Positions 46,999 to 57,069 of a stretch of 64,000 bases of DNA are shown one piece after another. The position numbers and the translations under genes were made by a program. The stretch is from CAYOPZ01 sp964406005 (GTDB taxonomy: Bacteria; Bacteroidota; Bacteroidia; Bacteroidales; SM23-62), in the NCBI GenBank assembly GCA_964406005.1, contig CAYOPZ010000003.1, positions 1 through 64,000 of the forward strand. Direction: 5' to 3'. The notes beneath the pieces are model-generated. The model was not told the origin of the DNA, made no database searches, and was given only the letters and a program-made list of their open reading frames with translations. The first letter of the stretch is position 1. Every line of letters begins with the position of its first letter.

Positions 46999-47035
46999 TA
47001 AACAATTCTTAAATCATTTCCCTGTATGTCAGGCG

Positions 47036-47383
47036 TCAGGCGCTGTAGCTTGCCTTGCCGAAAGCAAGAATGGGGAAGAAAACAATGGGCAACAATACCA
47101 GTCCGACTGTAAATCCGGCGCCTTTGCCGAATTTGGTGGAAATCCCGTGATACACCAGTATCAGCAGAATGAGATTCACAATCGGAATAAGGAGAATTAA
47201 AATAACCCACCATAAGGGTTTCCCGGCTATTCGCACCAGTTCGATGATGTTCCAGATGGGAATGATCTGCGACCATCCCGGACGTCCGGCTTTCCTGACG
47301 GTGATCCAGAGACTGACGATCATCAGAACGATAATCGCCAGGTAGAGAATAATGATTCCGGTTCCTACTCCTTGTCCTTGCAT
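47036..47383 (-). CDS. DUF5684 family small membrane protein
   Basis: A 115-residue protein with three or four membrane spans and the segments RKAGRPGWSQIIPIWNIIELVRIAGKPLWW, which match DUF5684. The family occurs widely, often near signal peptidases or alone, with no known function. Single gene, convergent with the second ClC. Confidence 0.8.
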   Translation of the reverse strand: MQGQGVGTGIIILYLAIIVLMIVSLWITVRKAGRPGWSQIIPIWNIIELVRIAGKPLWWVILILLIPIVNLILLILVYHGISTKFGKGAGFTVGLVLLPIVFFPILAFGKASYSA

Positions 47384-47693
47384 AATTGTTTGGATTAAGT
47401 TGATAATTGGGATTAATGATGCAATTAAATATATGGAAGATTATTTACAAATCAAATAGTACCTTCCTGACGGCCGGGAATTCCCCGCTTGTTTCAAAGT
47501 TATTTGCCGGGGGATTTTACCTACCTGATATCGGTCCGCAAGGGCGACCGGCAGCATTGCTTCTTCTTCCGGAGTGATTCATTCTGTTTTTATTCAAAAT
47601 AATTTTTCACTCTCCCCATAAGCATTAATTTTGAGTGAAATATTCCGGCAGCGGTGTTTTTGCAGGTTTGGAACAAACTTAAAAGTCATACAC
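47384..47693. other. 310-base intergenic region upstream of glyA
   Basis: The region between the divergent DUF5684 and glyA genes holds no convincing small gene. It has a palindrome GGGAATTCCC (47476-47485), a CCCCG/CGGGG stem (about 47483-47512), and a bulged hairpin CGGT-C-CGC/GCG-ACCG (47532-47550). None matches a known riboswitch in my memory. A promoter element lies at 47626. Confidence 0.6.
47626..47633 (+). promoter_or_regulatory. -7 box of glyA
   Basis: TAATTTTG matches TAnnTTTG, 60 bases before the glyA start at 47694; the start proposed by the longer frame (47631) would fall inside this box. Confidence 0.5.
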
Positions 47694-48974
47694 ATGCAGA
47701 AAGACAAAACAATCTTCGGATTAATTCAAAACGAGAAGGAAAGGCAACTGAACGGCCTGGAACTGATTGCGTCTGAAAATTTTGTAAGCGATCAGGTTTT
47801 ACAGGCGATGGGTTCCTGCCTCACCAACAAATATGCTGAGGGGCTTCCGGGCAAAAGGTATTATGGCGGCTGCCAGGTTGTGGACGAGGTTGAACAGCTT
47901 GCCATTGACAGGGCCAGGGAATTGTTCAATGCCTCCTGGGTGAACGTTCAACCGCATTCGGGTGCGCAGGCAAATGCTGCGGTCATGATGGCCGTCATGA
48001 AGCCCGGAGATACATTTCTCGGTCTGGACCTGTCGCATGGCGGGCATCTGACACATGGCTCACCGGTCAATTACTCCGGGATCCTTTACAGGCCTGTGGC
48101 ATACTCCGTTAAGAAAGAGACAGGCAGGGTTGATTATGATGAAATGGCTTCCATTGCCAGGAAAGAAAAACCAAAAATGATCCTTGCAGGGGCTTCTGCC
48201 TATTCCAGGGACTGGGATTACCGGCGCATGCGGGAAATCGCTGACGAAACAGGAGCATTACTGATGGCGGATATTGCGCATCCGGCAGGATTGATTGCCA
48301 AGGGATTGCTGAACCAGCCCTTTCCACACTGCCACATCGTTACCACTACCACGCATAAAACACTCAGGGGACCGAGGGGAGGCATGATCATGATGGGTGA
48401 GGATTTTGAGAACCCCTGGGGCCTGACCACACCCAAGGGCAAGGTGAAAATGCTGTCGCAAATCCTTGATTCGGCAGTTTTTCCGGGCACACAGGGCGGT
48501 CCCCTCGAACATGTGATCGCCGCAAAGGCGGTTGCATTCTCAGAAGCACTTTCCGGCTCCTTTCTGGATTACATGAAACAGGTCAGGGCAAATGCAGCTG
48601 TCCTGGCGGATGCTTTTATCGCGCTTGGCTACAAGGTCATATCAGATGGTACCGATAACCACTCCATGCTGATCGACCTGAGGTCAAGGTATCCTGAAAT
48701 CACCGGCAGGACTGTCGAAAACACCCTTGTACTGGCAGACATCACCATCAACAAGAATATGGTTCCCTTCGACCACAGGTCCCCCTTCCAGACCTCCGGC
48801 ATCCGGATCGGAACACCCGCACTGACGACAAGGGGCGTAAAAGAGGACCTTATGGGTCCCGTTGCAGAGATGATTGACAGGGTTATCAGGGAACATGAAA
48901 ACGAGACTGTGATCCGTTTGGTGAAAGAAAAAGTCAACGGGATGATGAAGGATTTCCCTTTGTTTGCCTACTGA
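47694..48974 (+). CDS. glyA: serine hydroxymethyltransferase
   Basis: A 427-codon frame including the stop, encoding a PLP enzyme that converts serine and THF to glycine and methylene-THF. ENFVSDQVLQAMGS, YAEGLPGKRYYGGC, the PLP lysine in TTTTHKTLRGPRGGM and PGTQGGPLEH are present. The start at MQKDKTIF is chosen because the upstream 21 codons have no family match and overlap the promoter. Its product feeds the metF-metH branch coded elsewhere in the window. Confidence 0.96.
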   Translation: MQKDKTIFGLIQNEKERQLNGLELIASENFVSDQVLQAMGSCLTNKYAEGLPGKRYYGGCQVVDEVEQLAIDRARELFNASWVNVQPHSGAQANAAVMMAVMKPGDTFLGLDLSHGGHLTHGSPVNYSGILYRPVAYSVKKETGRVDYDEMASIARKEKPKMILAGASAYSRDWDYRRMREIADETGALLMADIAHPAGLIAKGLLNQPFPHCHIVTTTTHKTLRGPRGGMIMMGEDFENPWGLTTPKGKVKMLSQILDSAVFPGTQGGPLEHVIAAKAVAFSEALSGSFLDYMKQVRANAAVLADAFIALGYKVISDGTDNHSMLIDLRSRYPEITGRTVENTLVLADITINKNMVPFDHRSPFQTSGIRIGTPALTTRGVKEDLMGPVAEMIDRVIREHENETVIRLVKEKVNGMMKDFPLFAY

Positions 48975-48988
48975 ACGGGAGCAGGGCT

Positions 48989-49831
48989 TTACTGAAGGAT
49001 AAAGTGATAGGTGATGGTTCCTGACTGTGTATAGGCGGCATCAGGATCGCTGTTGAAACGGGCTTTCAGGGCAGCCTTTTTAGCAGCTTCCAGCAGGCTT
49101 TCGTCCAGTATATTGGATCCGCGGACACCGGGTTCGGCGCTGATGACATTCCCTTCCCTGTCCACCCTGATCCTGACGACTATGGTTCCGGAAACCTGGG
49201 TATTGTATTCCGGTTTTGGAAGTGAAACCGGATTTCTTCCCGAGAGGCTGAAGTCGATACCCCCCTGGCCGGTACTCAGGGCATTTGAATAATTATCGGA
49301 TCCGGGGGATCCTGTAATGCTCCCCTGGTTCCCTTCTCCTTCTGTGATTCCTTCAGCGTCTGCCTGATCGTTTTCATTGCTGCGACCCTGATACAGGGCT
49401 CTCTGATCCAGTTCCCTGGGCTCTTCCGCGGGAGGCGGAGGATTTTCTTCAACAGGTTCCTCTGTTTCTTCCCGGTCCGGTGAGGGAGGTGTTTGTGCAG
49501 ACTGTTGTTCCGCCTGTGTAGTCTGTTGTTCCGTTTGTGAAGACTGTTGCTGTTCCACAGCCGGTGCCTCTTCGAAATCCTGTGAAATCACTTCTTCCGT
49601 ACCCTCCGCGGGAGTGACCTCTTCCCTGGGCGGGGCAACGGACTCTTCAGGGATCCGGGAGGCCGAAGGTTCCTGGCTGCCGGAACCTGTTTCATCCGTA
49701 CCGAAGTTCACAAGTATGCCTTCCTCCTCGGGCAGGGGGAGCGGGGTGGCAAATCCGAAGATCAACACGAAGACAAGTATGCCCGCATGAAAGACAATGG
49801 TCCCCAATATGCCTGTATTCCTTTTTTCCAT
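48989..49831 (-). CDS. TonB-family energy transducer
   Basis: A 280-residue protein with one N-terminal membrane anchor (about 9-29), a long low-complexity linker rich in E, P and Q (about 70-160, for example SSQTEQQTTQAEQQSAQ), and a C-terminal TonB domain (about 205-280, with GTIVVRIRVDREGNVISAEP). It spans the periplasm to power TonB-dependent outer-membrane transporters, using the ExbB-ExbD motor coded just upstream, six bases away. Confidence 0.88.
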   Translation of the reverse strand: MEKRNTGILGTIVFHAGILVFVLIFGFATPLPLPEEEGILVNFGTDETGSGSQEPSASRIPEESVAPPREEVTPAEGTEEVISQDFEEAPAVEQQQSSQTEQQTTQAEQQSAQTPPSPDREETEEPVEENPPPPAEEPRELDQRALYQGRSNENDQADAEGITEGEGNQGSITGSPGSDNYSNALSTGQGGIDFSLSGRNPVSLPKPEYNTQVSGTIVVRIRVDREGNVISAEPGVRGSNILDESLLEAAKKAALKARFNSDPDAAYTQSGTITYHFILQ

Positions 49832-49837
49832 ACCTGC

Positions 49838-50230
49838 CTACCTGGGTGATGTGGCGATAATGAGCTTGTACTGGTTGTCCTTTGCAATGTTCATTACCGG
49901 AACGATCGCTTTTAAGGCTACATTTTCGTCTGCATGCAGGGATATCGTCGGTTCCTGTTCGTCCGACAGCATAATCCGGAGTTCGGATTCCAGTTGGGAG
50001 AGCTCCACCCTCCTTGTTTCGATGTAGTATTGCTGATCACGTGTGATCGAAATGGTCGTTACGGGTTTTGCCGCCGTCTGGTGTTTGCTCTGAGGCAATA
50101 ATAATTTAAGGGCATTCGGGGCAATGAGGGTGGAGGTGATCATAAAGAAAATAAGCAACAGGAAAACGATGTCCGTCATCCCCGACATGCTGAACTGCAC
50201 ACTTACCTTATTTCTTGTACTGAGTGCCAT
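49838..50230 (-). CDS. exbD: ExbD/TolR family motor protein
   Basis: A 130-residue protein with one membrane span (about 16-36) and the ExbD pattern SMSGMTDIVFLLLIFFMI, where D17 is the proton-carrying aspartate. The periplasmic domain follows. It lies six bases after the ExbB gene and six before the TonB gene. Only one ExbD is present, whereas many Bacteroidota TonB operons carry two. Confidence 0.93.
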   Translation of the reverse strand: MALSTRNKVSVQFSMSGMTDIVFLLLIFFMITSTLIAPNALKLLLPQSKHQTAAKPVTTISITRDQQYYIETRRVELSQLESELRIMLSDEQEPTISLHADENVALKAIVPVMNIAKDNQYKLIIATSPR

Positions 50231-50236
50231 ACGGGA

Positions 50237-50932
50237 TCATTTGCTGACCGGTTCGTTCAAAAGATCCAGGAATTCAGTGGAATTGGCCTCCAGTTTATTG
50301 ACCACCTTTTCAACCCTTGCGACGAGGATATTGTATGCGAAATACGCAACAATACCTACAATAAGGCCCGCGACTGTGGTCACCAGCGCGGTATAGATAC
50401 CGTTGGAAAGCAGGGACACATCAATGTTGTTTCCGGCCATGGACATGTCATAAAATGCCCTGATCATTCCCATTACGGTACCCAGGAAACCTATCATCGG
50501 CGCACCCCCTGCGACAGTGGCGAGGGTTGGCAAACCTTTTTCAAGCTTATAAATTTCTAGTTTCCCCGTGTTTTCGATGGCCCCGTTGATATCGGCCAGG
50601 GGCCTGCCGATGCGATGTATCCCTTTTTCGATCATTCTTGCAGTCGGATTGTTATACGACTGGCAAAGCGTCAGGGCATTTTCGACCTTTCCGTCATAGA
50701 AGTAATCACGGATGCGGTTCATAAAATTGGTATCGATCTCAGCTGCTTTTTTAATGGCAAAAAAGCGTTCGAAAAATATGTAAACGGCAATGACCGACAG
50801 GAGCAGGATGGGCAGCATGACCCAGCCCCCTTTCATGGCCAGCTCCCAGTATGACATCCTGAGCTCACCGGAAGCCCCGTCCATGGCCAGTGAGTCTGTC
50901 AATGCTACCTGCAGGAAAATCAAAAGCTTCAT
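50237..50932 (-). CDS. exbB: ExbB/TolQ/MotA family proton channel
   Basis: A 231-residue protein with three membrane spans (about 31-50, 124-147, 170-192). TVAGGAPMIGFLGTVMGMIRAFYDM and LYTALVTTVAGLIVGIVAYFAYN variants mark the ExbB channel helices. It forms the proton-driven motor with ExbD and TonB coded downstream. It is the first gene of the three-gene operon. Confidence 0.93.
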   Translation of the reverse strand: MKLLIFLQVALTDSLAMDGASGELRMSYWELAMKGGWVMLPILLLSVIAVYIFFERFFAIKKAAEIDTNFMNRIRDYFYDGKVENALTLCQSYNNPTARMIEKGIHRIGRPLADINGAIENTGKLEIYKLEKGLPTLATVAGGAPMIGFLGTVMGMIRAFYDMSMAGNNIDVSLLSNGIYTALVTTVAGLIVGIVAYFAYNILVARVEKVVNKLEANSTEFLDLLNEPVSK

Positions 50933-50954
50933 GGGACAATCAGTTTGATCCGGT

Positions 50955-50962
50955 CAAAGTTA
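50955..50962 (-). promoter_or_regulatory. -7 box of the exbB-exbD-tonB operon
   Basis: On the minus strand TAACTTTG matches TAnnTTTG, 22 bases before the exbB start. Confidence 0.5.
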
Positions 50963-51025
50963 TTAAAAAAACGGGTTCCGGATGGGTTTATTATTGCCTG
51001 TCCGGCATTAGTTATTCACAGTTGG

Positions 51026-52414
51026 TTAAAATATTGCGAATGTCACATAGAATAAAGCTGCGCCGCCAAAATAGCCCGCCAGTGCCAGCAGGGAGATCCG
51101 TTTCATGTACCAGATGAAATCTATGTTCTCCATGCCCATGGCGGCCACACCTGCGGCAGACCCGATGATCAGAATGCTGCCGCCGGTACCTGCCGTATAT
51201 GCCAGGAGCTCCCAGAAATGCCCGTCAACGGTAAAGAACGCTTCAAAACCGGTTGATCCCGGGGGCGTTATATCATACATACCTATGGAACCGGCAACCA
51301 GGGGAACATTGTCAATGACCGATGAAAGCAAACCGATAACGAGATCGATGAAATATACTTTATGTGTGTCGTTCAGATTGATGCTGTCAAGTTTTTCAGC
51401 CAATATGGAGAGATGCCCGGCAGACTGCAGGGCGGAGACGGCTGTCAGTATACCGAGGAAGAACAATACGGTTGGCGTGTCCACTTTTTTCAATACGCGG
51501 GATACCACCAATTGTCCACGCATTCCCCTGGCGCGTCTTCGATGAAGAATTTCCGTAGTGATCCAGATGATGCTCAGGCTGAACAGCATACCGAGATAGG
51601 GAGGCAGGTGTGTGAAGGTTTTGAATACCGGTACAAACAGGAGGCCACCGACGCCCATAAAGAGCATCAGCCTTCGTTCGAATTCGGTTATTGTTTCATT
51701 CGACAACTGTTGTTTGGTGCTCAGCGCAGGACGTTCCAGGTTACCTTTGGGATAGAAAATAGTGACAATGACAAGCGGGATGAGCAAGGTCGTCAGACTT
51801 GGAAGAAAGACTTCCAGAATGATGTTCAGGGTGGTTACCTGCCCGTCTATCCAGAGCATAATGGTGGTGACATCACCTATGGGAGACCAGGCTCCCCCTG
51901 CATTCGCCGCAAGGACGACCATGGAAGCCATGAACCAGCGGTCCTGCTGTCTGTCGATCAGTTTTCTTAGCAATGCGACCATAACAATGGTGGTGGTCAG
52001 GTTATCAAGTGCAGCTGACATGAAGAATGTCAGAAGACTGAGTATCCACATTAATTTGGTTTTGTTTGTGGTTCTGATCTTATCTGTAATGATCTTGAAA
52101 CCTTCATGGGTATCCACCATTTCAACAATGGTCATGGCCCCGAGAAGGAAGAACAGTATACTCGAGATCTCTCCAAGGTGATAATAGATTTCATGCTCGG
52201 CAATGAACTCAATTTGAGTGCCTCCCGGGTTCTCAAGCAGGTATTCGGCATAGTACGGACTGTAGGGCAGAATGTATTTTGCAAAAACTATGTAGATGGT
52301 CCAGAGCAAGGTCCCTGTAAGCAGTGCAGTTGCAGCCTTATCGATTTTAAGGGGGTGTTCGAGGGCGATGAGGACATAACCCAGCACGAATAAACCCGCC
52401 ATAAAAACAAACAT
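51026..52414 (-). CDS. nhaD: NhaD-type sodium:proton antiporter
   Basis: A 462-residue inner-membrane protein with about 12 spans. AALDNLTTTIVMVALLRKL and NAGGAWSPIGDVTTIMLW are the paired NhaD/ArsB-type half-site motifs, and SSVIDNVPLVAGSIGMYD is the second-half counterpart. It exports sodium in exchange for protons. Single gene between exbB and tamB on the same strand; a sodium economy is suggested but not otherwise shown in the window. Confidence 0.93.
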   Translation of the reverse strand: MFVFMAGLFVLGYVLIALEHPLKIDKAATALLTGTLLWTIYIVFAKYILPYSPYYAEYLLENPGGTQIEFIAEHEIYYHLGEISSILFFLLGAMTIVEMVDTHEGFKIITDKIRTTNKTKLMWILSLLTFFMSAALDNLTTTIVMVALLRKLIDRQQDRWFMASMVVLAANAGGAWSPIGDVTTIMLWIDGQVTTLNIILEVFLPSLTTLLIPLVIVTIFYPKGNLERPALSTKQQLSNETITEFERRLMLFMGVGGLLFVPVFKTFTHLPPYLGMLFSLSIIWITTEILHRRRARGMRGQLVVSRVLKKVDTPTVLFFLGILTAVSALQSAGHLSILAEKLDSINLNDTHKVYFIDLVIGLLSSVIDNVPLVAGSIGMYDITPPGSTGFEAFFTVDGHFWELLAYTAGTGGSILIIGSAAGVAAMGMENIDFIWYMKRISLLALAGYFGGAALFYVTFAIF

Positions 52415-52498
52415 ATCCGGTATGATTTAAGATAATTCAGGGAAAGTGTAAATATAGAAATGATAAGTTTAAGAATGAGATTTCCGCTTAAAAATAAT

Positions 52499-55400
52499 CT
52501 ACGGTTCCGGGTCTCTTTCGTTTCTATTATTGCGCAATAAGGCATCCAGGTACCGCCTGCGAAGTTCCCCGAGGTTGTTAAAATCCTCCCTGTAAACAAA
52601 TCCCACGCCCTGGGTATACGGAGAGGTTTTATAAAGCTGGTCGTGATTGTACCTGTTGTATGCCTTGAACCTGAATTTCCCGCTTTCCGTGATCTTGACA
52701 TCCACGTCGAAATCTCCTGCTATGGTATTCGTCCTGGAATTTGCCACCGTGGAGGATTCCTGGCTGGAAACGTCCACGTTTGTATGAATGGTAACCCTGT
52801 CGTTAAGGATCTGCGTGCTCAGGGCCACTTCAACCTCGTCACTTGAGATTTCGTCTCCGGGCCTGTAATTGACCCCGATGTCAAAATCGTTGCTGATCTG
52901 TGACAGCCAGTTGCTCAGCTGGTTGGAAAGCAGCTCGCTGGCAGTAACACCGGCCATGCCCGCCCCGGTACTGCTGGCTGCACCGATTTCATTCTGGGAG
53001 CTGACGGATGAAAAATTATTAATTACCAGCAGGGAAAGAAACTGTTTGGTCAGTTCTTCCTCCGTGCTGATCGCATTTTTGAGGATATTCCTTGTTTCCG
53101 CCTCTGCAGTAGGTATTTGAATATCAAAACTTATCAGGGGGCTGAGTAAATTTCCTGTCATGATCAGGTGGCATTCGACCGGCATTCTTTTCATCAGGTA
53201 TTCGGGCGGGTCAGGCACAAGTGTGCCGGGTGCCGCTTTTGCAATGTAAATGGCGTGCATGTCGATGACAGCACCCGTTGGATCGCCGTTCCAGGTAATT
53301 GTTCCGCCGTTCTGCACATTCAGTTTCTTATTTATGATGTTCTGCAGGGTGAAAAGGTACTCACCGCTTTCAATTACATATTCCCCGAACATCTGAAAAT
53401 CACCCTGGGGATCTATGATCATCTGGATGTTGCCTGTACCGTTTCCTTTCATGATATCGCCAACCTGGGGATCAAAAATAATTTCCGCAGTGGCATCGCG
53501 GGTGACTTCAAGATTTATTTCAAGACCCAGGCCCGACAACCTGTCAGACCTTCTGTCTTCCCTTTCATATTCTGCATCCCTGCGCTCTCCCGTATTGATG
53601 AAAGTGATGAAATTATTTTCCTGTATGGATCTGCCTTCATTGGCAGGGATGAATATATGCGTCCCCCTTTCGGTACGTGCCGATACAAACAGATTTAAAT
53701 CCCCCTGTGAGCCTGAAAACCTGAGAAGCCCGGAGGCAAATGCATCCCCGAAGAAATATTCATTCTGTCCCTCACGGGTAGCGAGGAAGTTAAAGTTGTC
53801 TGCTTCAAGGTTCAGGTCGAATACAAAATCACGCAGATATTTGTTTTTGATGCTGCCATTCAGGACCGACCTGCTGCCTGATTCATCGAAAATCTCGAAA
53901 TCCCTGAAAAAGATGTCGTTATCCCTGATCTCGACGGCATCCGAAAAGCTGTATGAGGTTTGGAGATAATCCACCCTCAGGGATGTTTTCCGGATCTCGA
54001 CCGTTCCGTTGAACAGCGGTTTTCCTGTCGTACCGCTGAGCCTGAGATCCCCGCTTGCAATTCCGTTCAGGTCGCTGATCTCTGTACTCAGGTATGGTGC
54101 GAAAAGGTTCAGCCTGAGCTTGTCAAGGGCAAGGTCAAAGTCGATGTTCCGGCTTTCCGGATAATAATCTCCTTTGAGTACGAGTGTTTTCAGCAGGCCG
54201 CGCAGTGACTGAACATCGAGCGCAACCTTTTGTTCGGGATCGATCCACCTGGCCGTGATGAAGGTGTTGCCCAGTTCCTCCCCGTTCAGTATCAAAGTGT
54301 CAATGGAGATATCTGACGTAAAAGTAGGTTTGTTGTAAACATCCGAGATCCTGGACGATCCGTTTAAAATTCCCTGCAGTTCAATCTCCTTGTTTTGAAA
54401 AGTCTGGTTCAGATGTGCCAGGTTGAAATCATCGAACCTGAACTCAAGAACGTCTGATGGCAATTCCGAGACCGTGCCTTCCATGAGGAACGACTGATTC
54501 CCATGTGCTATTCTGGCTTTATTCACCCTGACGGATGAACTGTCTATCTGCACGAGGGCGGGATATATATTCCATACGGTATCTCTTACAACGATTTGGC
54601 CGGGTTCCATTTCAAGTCTGATGCGGGGAATGACATTGTCAGGACGGAATGCAAAGGATGCCAGTCCGGCCAGATTGCCGCGGTTAATCTCTTTATGACC
54701 GGTATCCTTCCAGTTGGCATTATAAAATATACTGTCTTTTTCGGCTTTTATGCCGAGATTGAGGTGGTCAAGATGAATAAGCCCCCCGTATTCCAGCATG
54801 CCGCAATCCGAGGAAAACTCAGCCAGGGAATCGTTCGACACAAGATTTACCTCAAGGTCTTCCATTCTGCTGTCACGAAATCTTAATCCCGGGAAATGCC
54901 CGGTGCACTGCACTTTGTAACCGGAAGGATTGTAATTTCCGCTCAGCATGGAATTTTTTGATAATCCCAGCTCGGGGAAAAAGAAATCGGTAATTGGCTG
55001 GGTGTTTTTAAAGTGAATGCTGAAATCGAAATCATTCAGTTCAGGAACTTCTTCTGCATTCTGTCCGGTCAGGTTACGTAATGCGGGCAAATGGTGGGAA
55101 AGGAGCCGGGCGCTGGCCTTCCCGATATCCACAAATTCATACTGCCCGGTAATTTCTGCATCCACCAGGTCAGATCTGAGGATCATCCGGTTGGTATCCG
55201 GCCTGTGCTGTGCAAAAAGATTGAGATCATAAATCTGTATCTGTTTGTCTTTCTTCTGGAACAGGGAATTGACCAGGTTGATTTCACCGTCAAAATCATC
55301 CGGGTTGACGCCTGTGAAATTTGCCCTGAGATAACAGGAAAGGGTGTAACCGGGATCCGATGCGGTGATGTTCAGGGGATTCAGCAATGCCTTGTCAACA

Positions 55401-56971
55401 TTGGCTGTAAAATCAAAAACAGGCAGTGTATCTGCGAAATCAATCTTACCGGTGAATTGCATCTTCAGGTTGGGATCTTCAACGGTAAAGGATCCGTCAA
55501 ATTTATTGTTCGCCAGGTCGCCGGCCAGGTGAATGTTTTGATAGGGATAATCATTGAACTCAAGCAGGGAGATGTCGGCATCCATGTTTGCGTGAATATC
55601 CCCTCCCTTGTAATTCACCCCTTCCACATTCCCGCTCATGTTAATTATGCCGGCCGTTTCATCCATGTCGATCAGTCTTCCGAAGTCGAACCCTTCGGTG
55701 GTGAGCTTTCCGCTGTAATGCACGTTATCAAGCGAATCCGGCCTGATGGACAGGTCGGAGGAGATCTGTCCCAGATCCGTGCTGAAATCCCCGTATGTGA
55801 CAAAATCATTTATAAATCCTGCATATTTCCCGCGATAGGTTATATTCCCCAGCTGTGCAAGGGGCTCCGACAGTGTACCTGTATCCGACGGTTCGCCCGG
55901 CCTTTGAAGGGATTCGATGTCGGTAACGGTTGTGGTCAGTTCGTCGATGTCAAAGAACATATAGGTTTCCTGGATATCCGGTAATCCGTCCATGTCAAAA
56001 TTACCTTCGAAATGTGTGTGGTTATTGTAATCAAGCGTGATGTTCCTGCCCTTCAGGCTGCCGACCCTGCCCGATATACTGCCTGACAGCATTATTGTCC
56101 TGTCGATGCCGGATAATGCTGTGCTGAAAAATGCAAGATCGTCAAGGTACAGGGTGGAGGGCCGGAAATCGGAAAGAAATCTGACTTTACTGCCGAAGCC
56201 CTGATTACCGAAATCCTTCCAGGAATTAAACCGGAAATCAAGTCTGTCTGCCGTGATATCGGAAGATGGAGTAATAACCCGGAGGTTTTCCAGGTTCATG
56301 AATTGTCTGCCTATGCCTGCAAGCCCGGAAAATCCGGTAAGCTCAAATCCGCTTTTTTCGATGAAATCAAGATGCCTGATCCTGAAAGAGACGGTATCAT
56401 TTTGTATGCTAAGATCTCTCATTTCCAGGTCCATACCTGCGATCGACACATTCGTGAAATCAATGCCCTTATCATTTATGTTTTCCGAAAAATGGTTTTC
56501 ATATAAAAACCGGGAATCCTCGAAATCAATCGACCGGATCCCGATGGTCCACTTGTGCCGGTCAGGATCCGGAGGTTTCCTCAATATATTTATGATGAAA
56601 CTCAGATTGAAAACCTTAGCCGTATCCGATGAAAGTCTGATCGTTGCATGCTCCATCTTCAGGCGGCTGAGCGTTATGGTCTTATGCTTGCGGTTCAGTG
56701 ATCTCAGCGTAGCCACCATCCCGGGTGCGTACAGGAGGGTGTCAAGATGCCGGTCTTTTAAAAGAACATTTGTCATGACCACCCTGTTGAAAAGGATCAT
56801 ATCCACCGACCCGATGCTGAGCTCTGCTTCCAGGTTTTCCGATACGGACCTGGCAATTCTTTCTGCCAGGTAAGTCTGCACGTTCCTGTTCTGGAGCACG
56901 ATAAAGCCCGTTGCCGGAATGGTAAATATCCCGAGCAGGATGATAAGGAGTATTTTAATCAGTTTTTTCAT
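52499..56971 (-). CDS. tamB: TamB/DUF490 family outer-membrane biogenesis protein
   Basis: A 1490-residue protein with an N-terminal membrane anchor (MKKLIKILLIILLGIFTIPA) and a very long beta-groove body typical of TamB/AsmA-like lipid-transfer proteins. The C-terminal TamB domain (about 1080-1450) contains GSGDIMKGNGTGNIQM-like and FTLQNIINKKLNVQNGG segments and ends in a barrel-interacting region. The frame extends 13 codons upstream to 57010; methionine at 56971 is preferred because the anchor starts there and a -7 box lies further upstream. No TamA/BamA-like partner is in the window. Confidence 0.9.
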   Translation of the reverse strand: MKKLIKILLIILLGIFTIPATGFIVLQNRNVQTYLAERIARSVSENLEAELSIGSVDMILFNRVVMTNVLLKDRHLDTLLYAPGMVATLRSLNRKHKTITLSRLKMEHATIRLSSDTAKVFNLSFIINILRKPPDPDRHKWTIGIRSIDFEDSRFLYENHFSENINDKGIDFTNVSIAGMDLEMRDLSIQNDTVSFRIRHLDFIEKSGFELTGFSGLAGIGRQFMNLENLRVITPSSDITADRLDFRFNSWKDFGNQGFGSKVRFLSDFRPSTLYLDDLAFFSTALSGIDRTIMLSGSISGRVGSLKGRNITLDYNNHTHFEGNFDMDGLPDIQETYMFFDIDELTTTVTDIESLQRPGEPSDTGTLSEPLAQLGNITYRGKYAGFINDFVTYGDFSTDLGQISSDLSIRPDSLDNVHYSGKLTTEGFDFGRLIDMDETAGIINMSGNVEGVNYKGGDIHANMDADISLLEFNDYPYQNIHLAGDLANNKFDGSFTVEDPNLKMQFTGKIDFADTLPVFDFTANVDKALLNPLNITASDPGYTLSCYLRANFTGVNPDDFDGEINLVNSLFQKKDKQIQIYDLNLFAQHRPDTNRMILRSDLVDAEITGQYEFVDIGKASARLLSHHLPALRNLTGQNAEEVPELNDFDFSIHFKNTQPITDFFFPELGLSKNSMLSGNYNPSGYKVQCTGHFPGLRFRDSRMEDLEVNLVSNDSLAEFSSDCGMLEYGGLIHLDHLNLGIKAEKDSIFYNANWKDTGHKEINRGNLAGLASFAFRPDNVIPRIRLEMEPGQIVVRDTVWNIYPALVQIDSSSVRVNKARIAHGNQSFLMEGTVSELPSDVLEFRFDDFNLAHLNQTFQNKEIELQGILNGSSRISDVYNKPTFTSDISIDTLILNGEELGNTFITARWIDPEQKVALDVQSLRGLLKTLVLKGDYYPESRNIDFDLALDKLRLNLFAPYLSTEISDLNGIASGDLRLSGTTGKPLFNGTVEIRKTSLRVDYLQTSYSFSDAVEIRDNDIFFRDFEIFDESGSRSVLNGSIKNKYLRDFVFDLNLEADNFNFLATREGQNEYFFGDAFASGLLRFSGSQGDLNLFVSARTERGTHIFIPANEGRSIQENNFITFINTGERRDAEYEREDRRSDRLSGLGLEINLEVTRDATAEIIFDPQVGDIMKGNGTGNIQMIIDPQGDFQMFGEYVIESGEYLFTLQNIINKKLNVQNGGTITWNGDPTGAVIDMHAIYIAKAAPGTLVPDPPEYLMKRMPVECHLIMTGNLLSPLISFDIQIPTAEAETRNILKNAISTEEELTKQFLSLLVINNFSSVSSQNEIGAASSTGAGMAGVTASELLSNQLSNWLSQISNDFDIGVNYRPGDEISSDEVEVALSTQILNDRVTIHTNVDVSSQESSTVANSRTNTIAGDFDVDVKITESGKFRFKAYNRYNHDQLYKTSPYTQGVGFVYREDFNNLGELRRRYLDALLRNNRNERDPEP

Positions 56972-57030
56972 AATTTCGTCAGGCAACGGGTTGTATTGCC
57001 ACGGGCCCAAACAGGAGAACGTAAAATAAG

Positions 57031-57038
57031 CAAAAATA
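57031..57038 (-). promoter_or_regulatory. -7 box of tamB
   Basis: On the minus strand TATTTTTG matches TAnnTTTG, 59 bases before the start at 56971; it lies in the divergent tamB-tsaD region. Confidence 0.45.
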
Positions 57039-57069
57039 GTTAAATCAGCCTCAGCTGCTTGTAATTAAG

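Noticed and set aside
55091..55984. 297-codon open frame opposite tamB
   Set aside because: Antisense shadow of TamB beta repeats; no start signal or family match.
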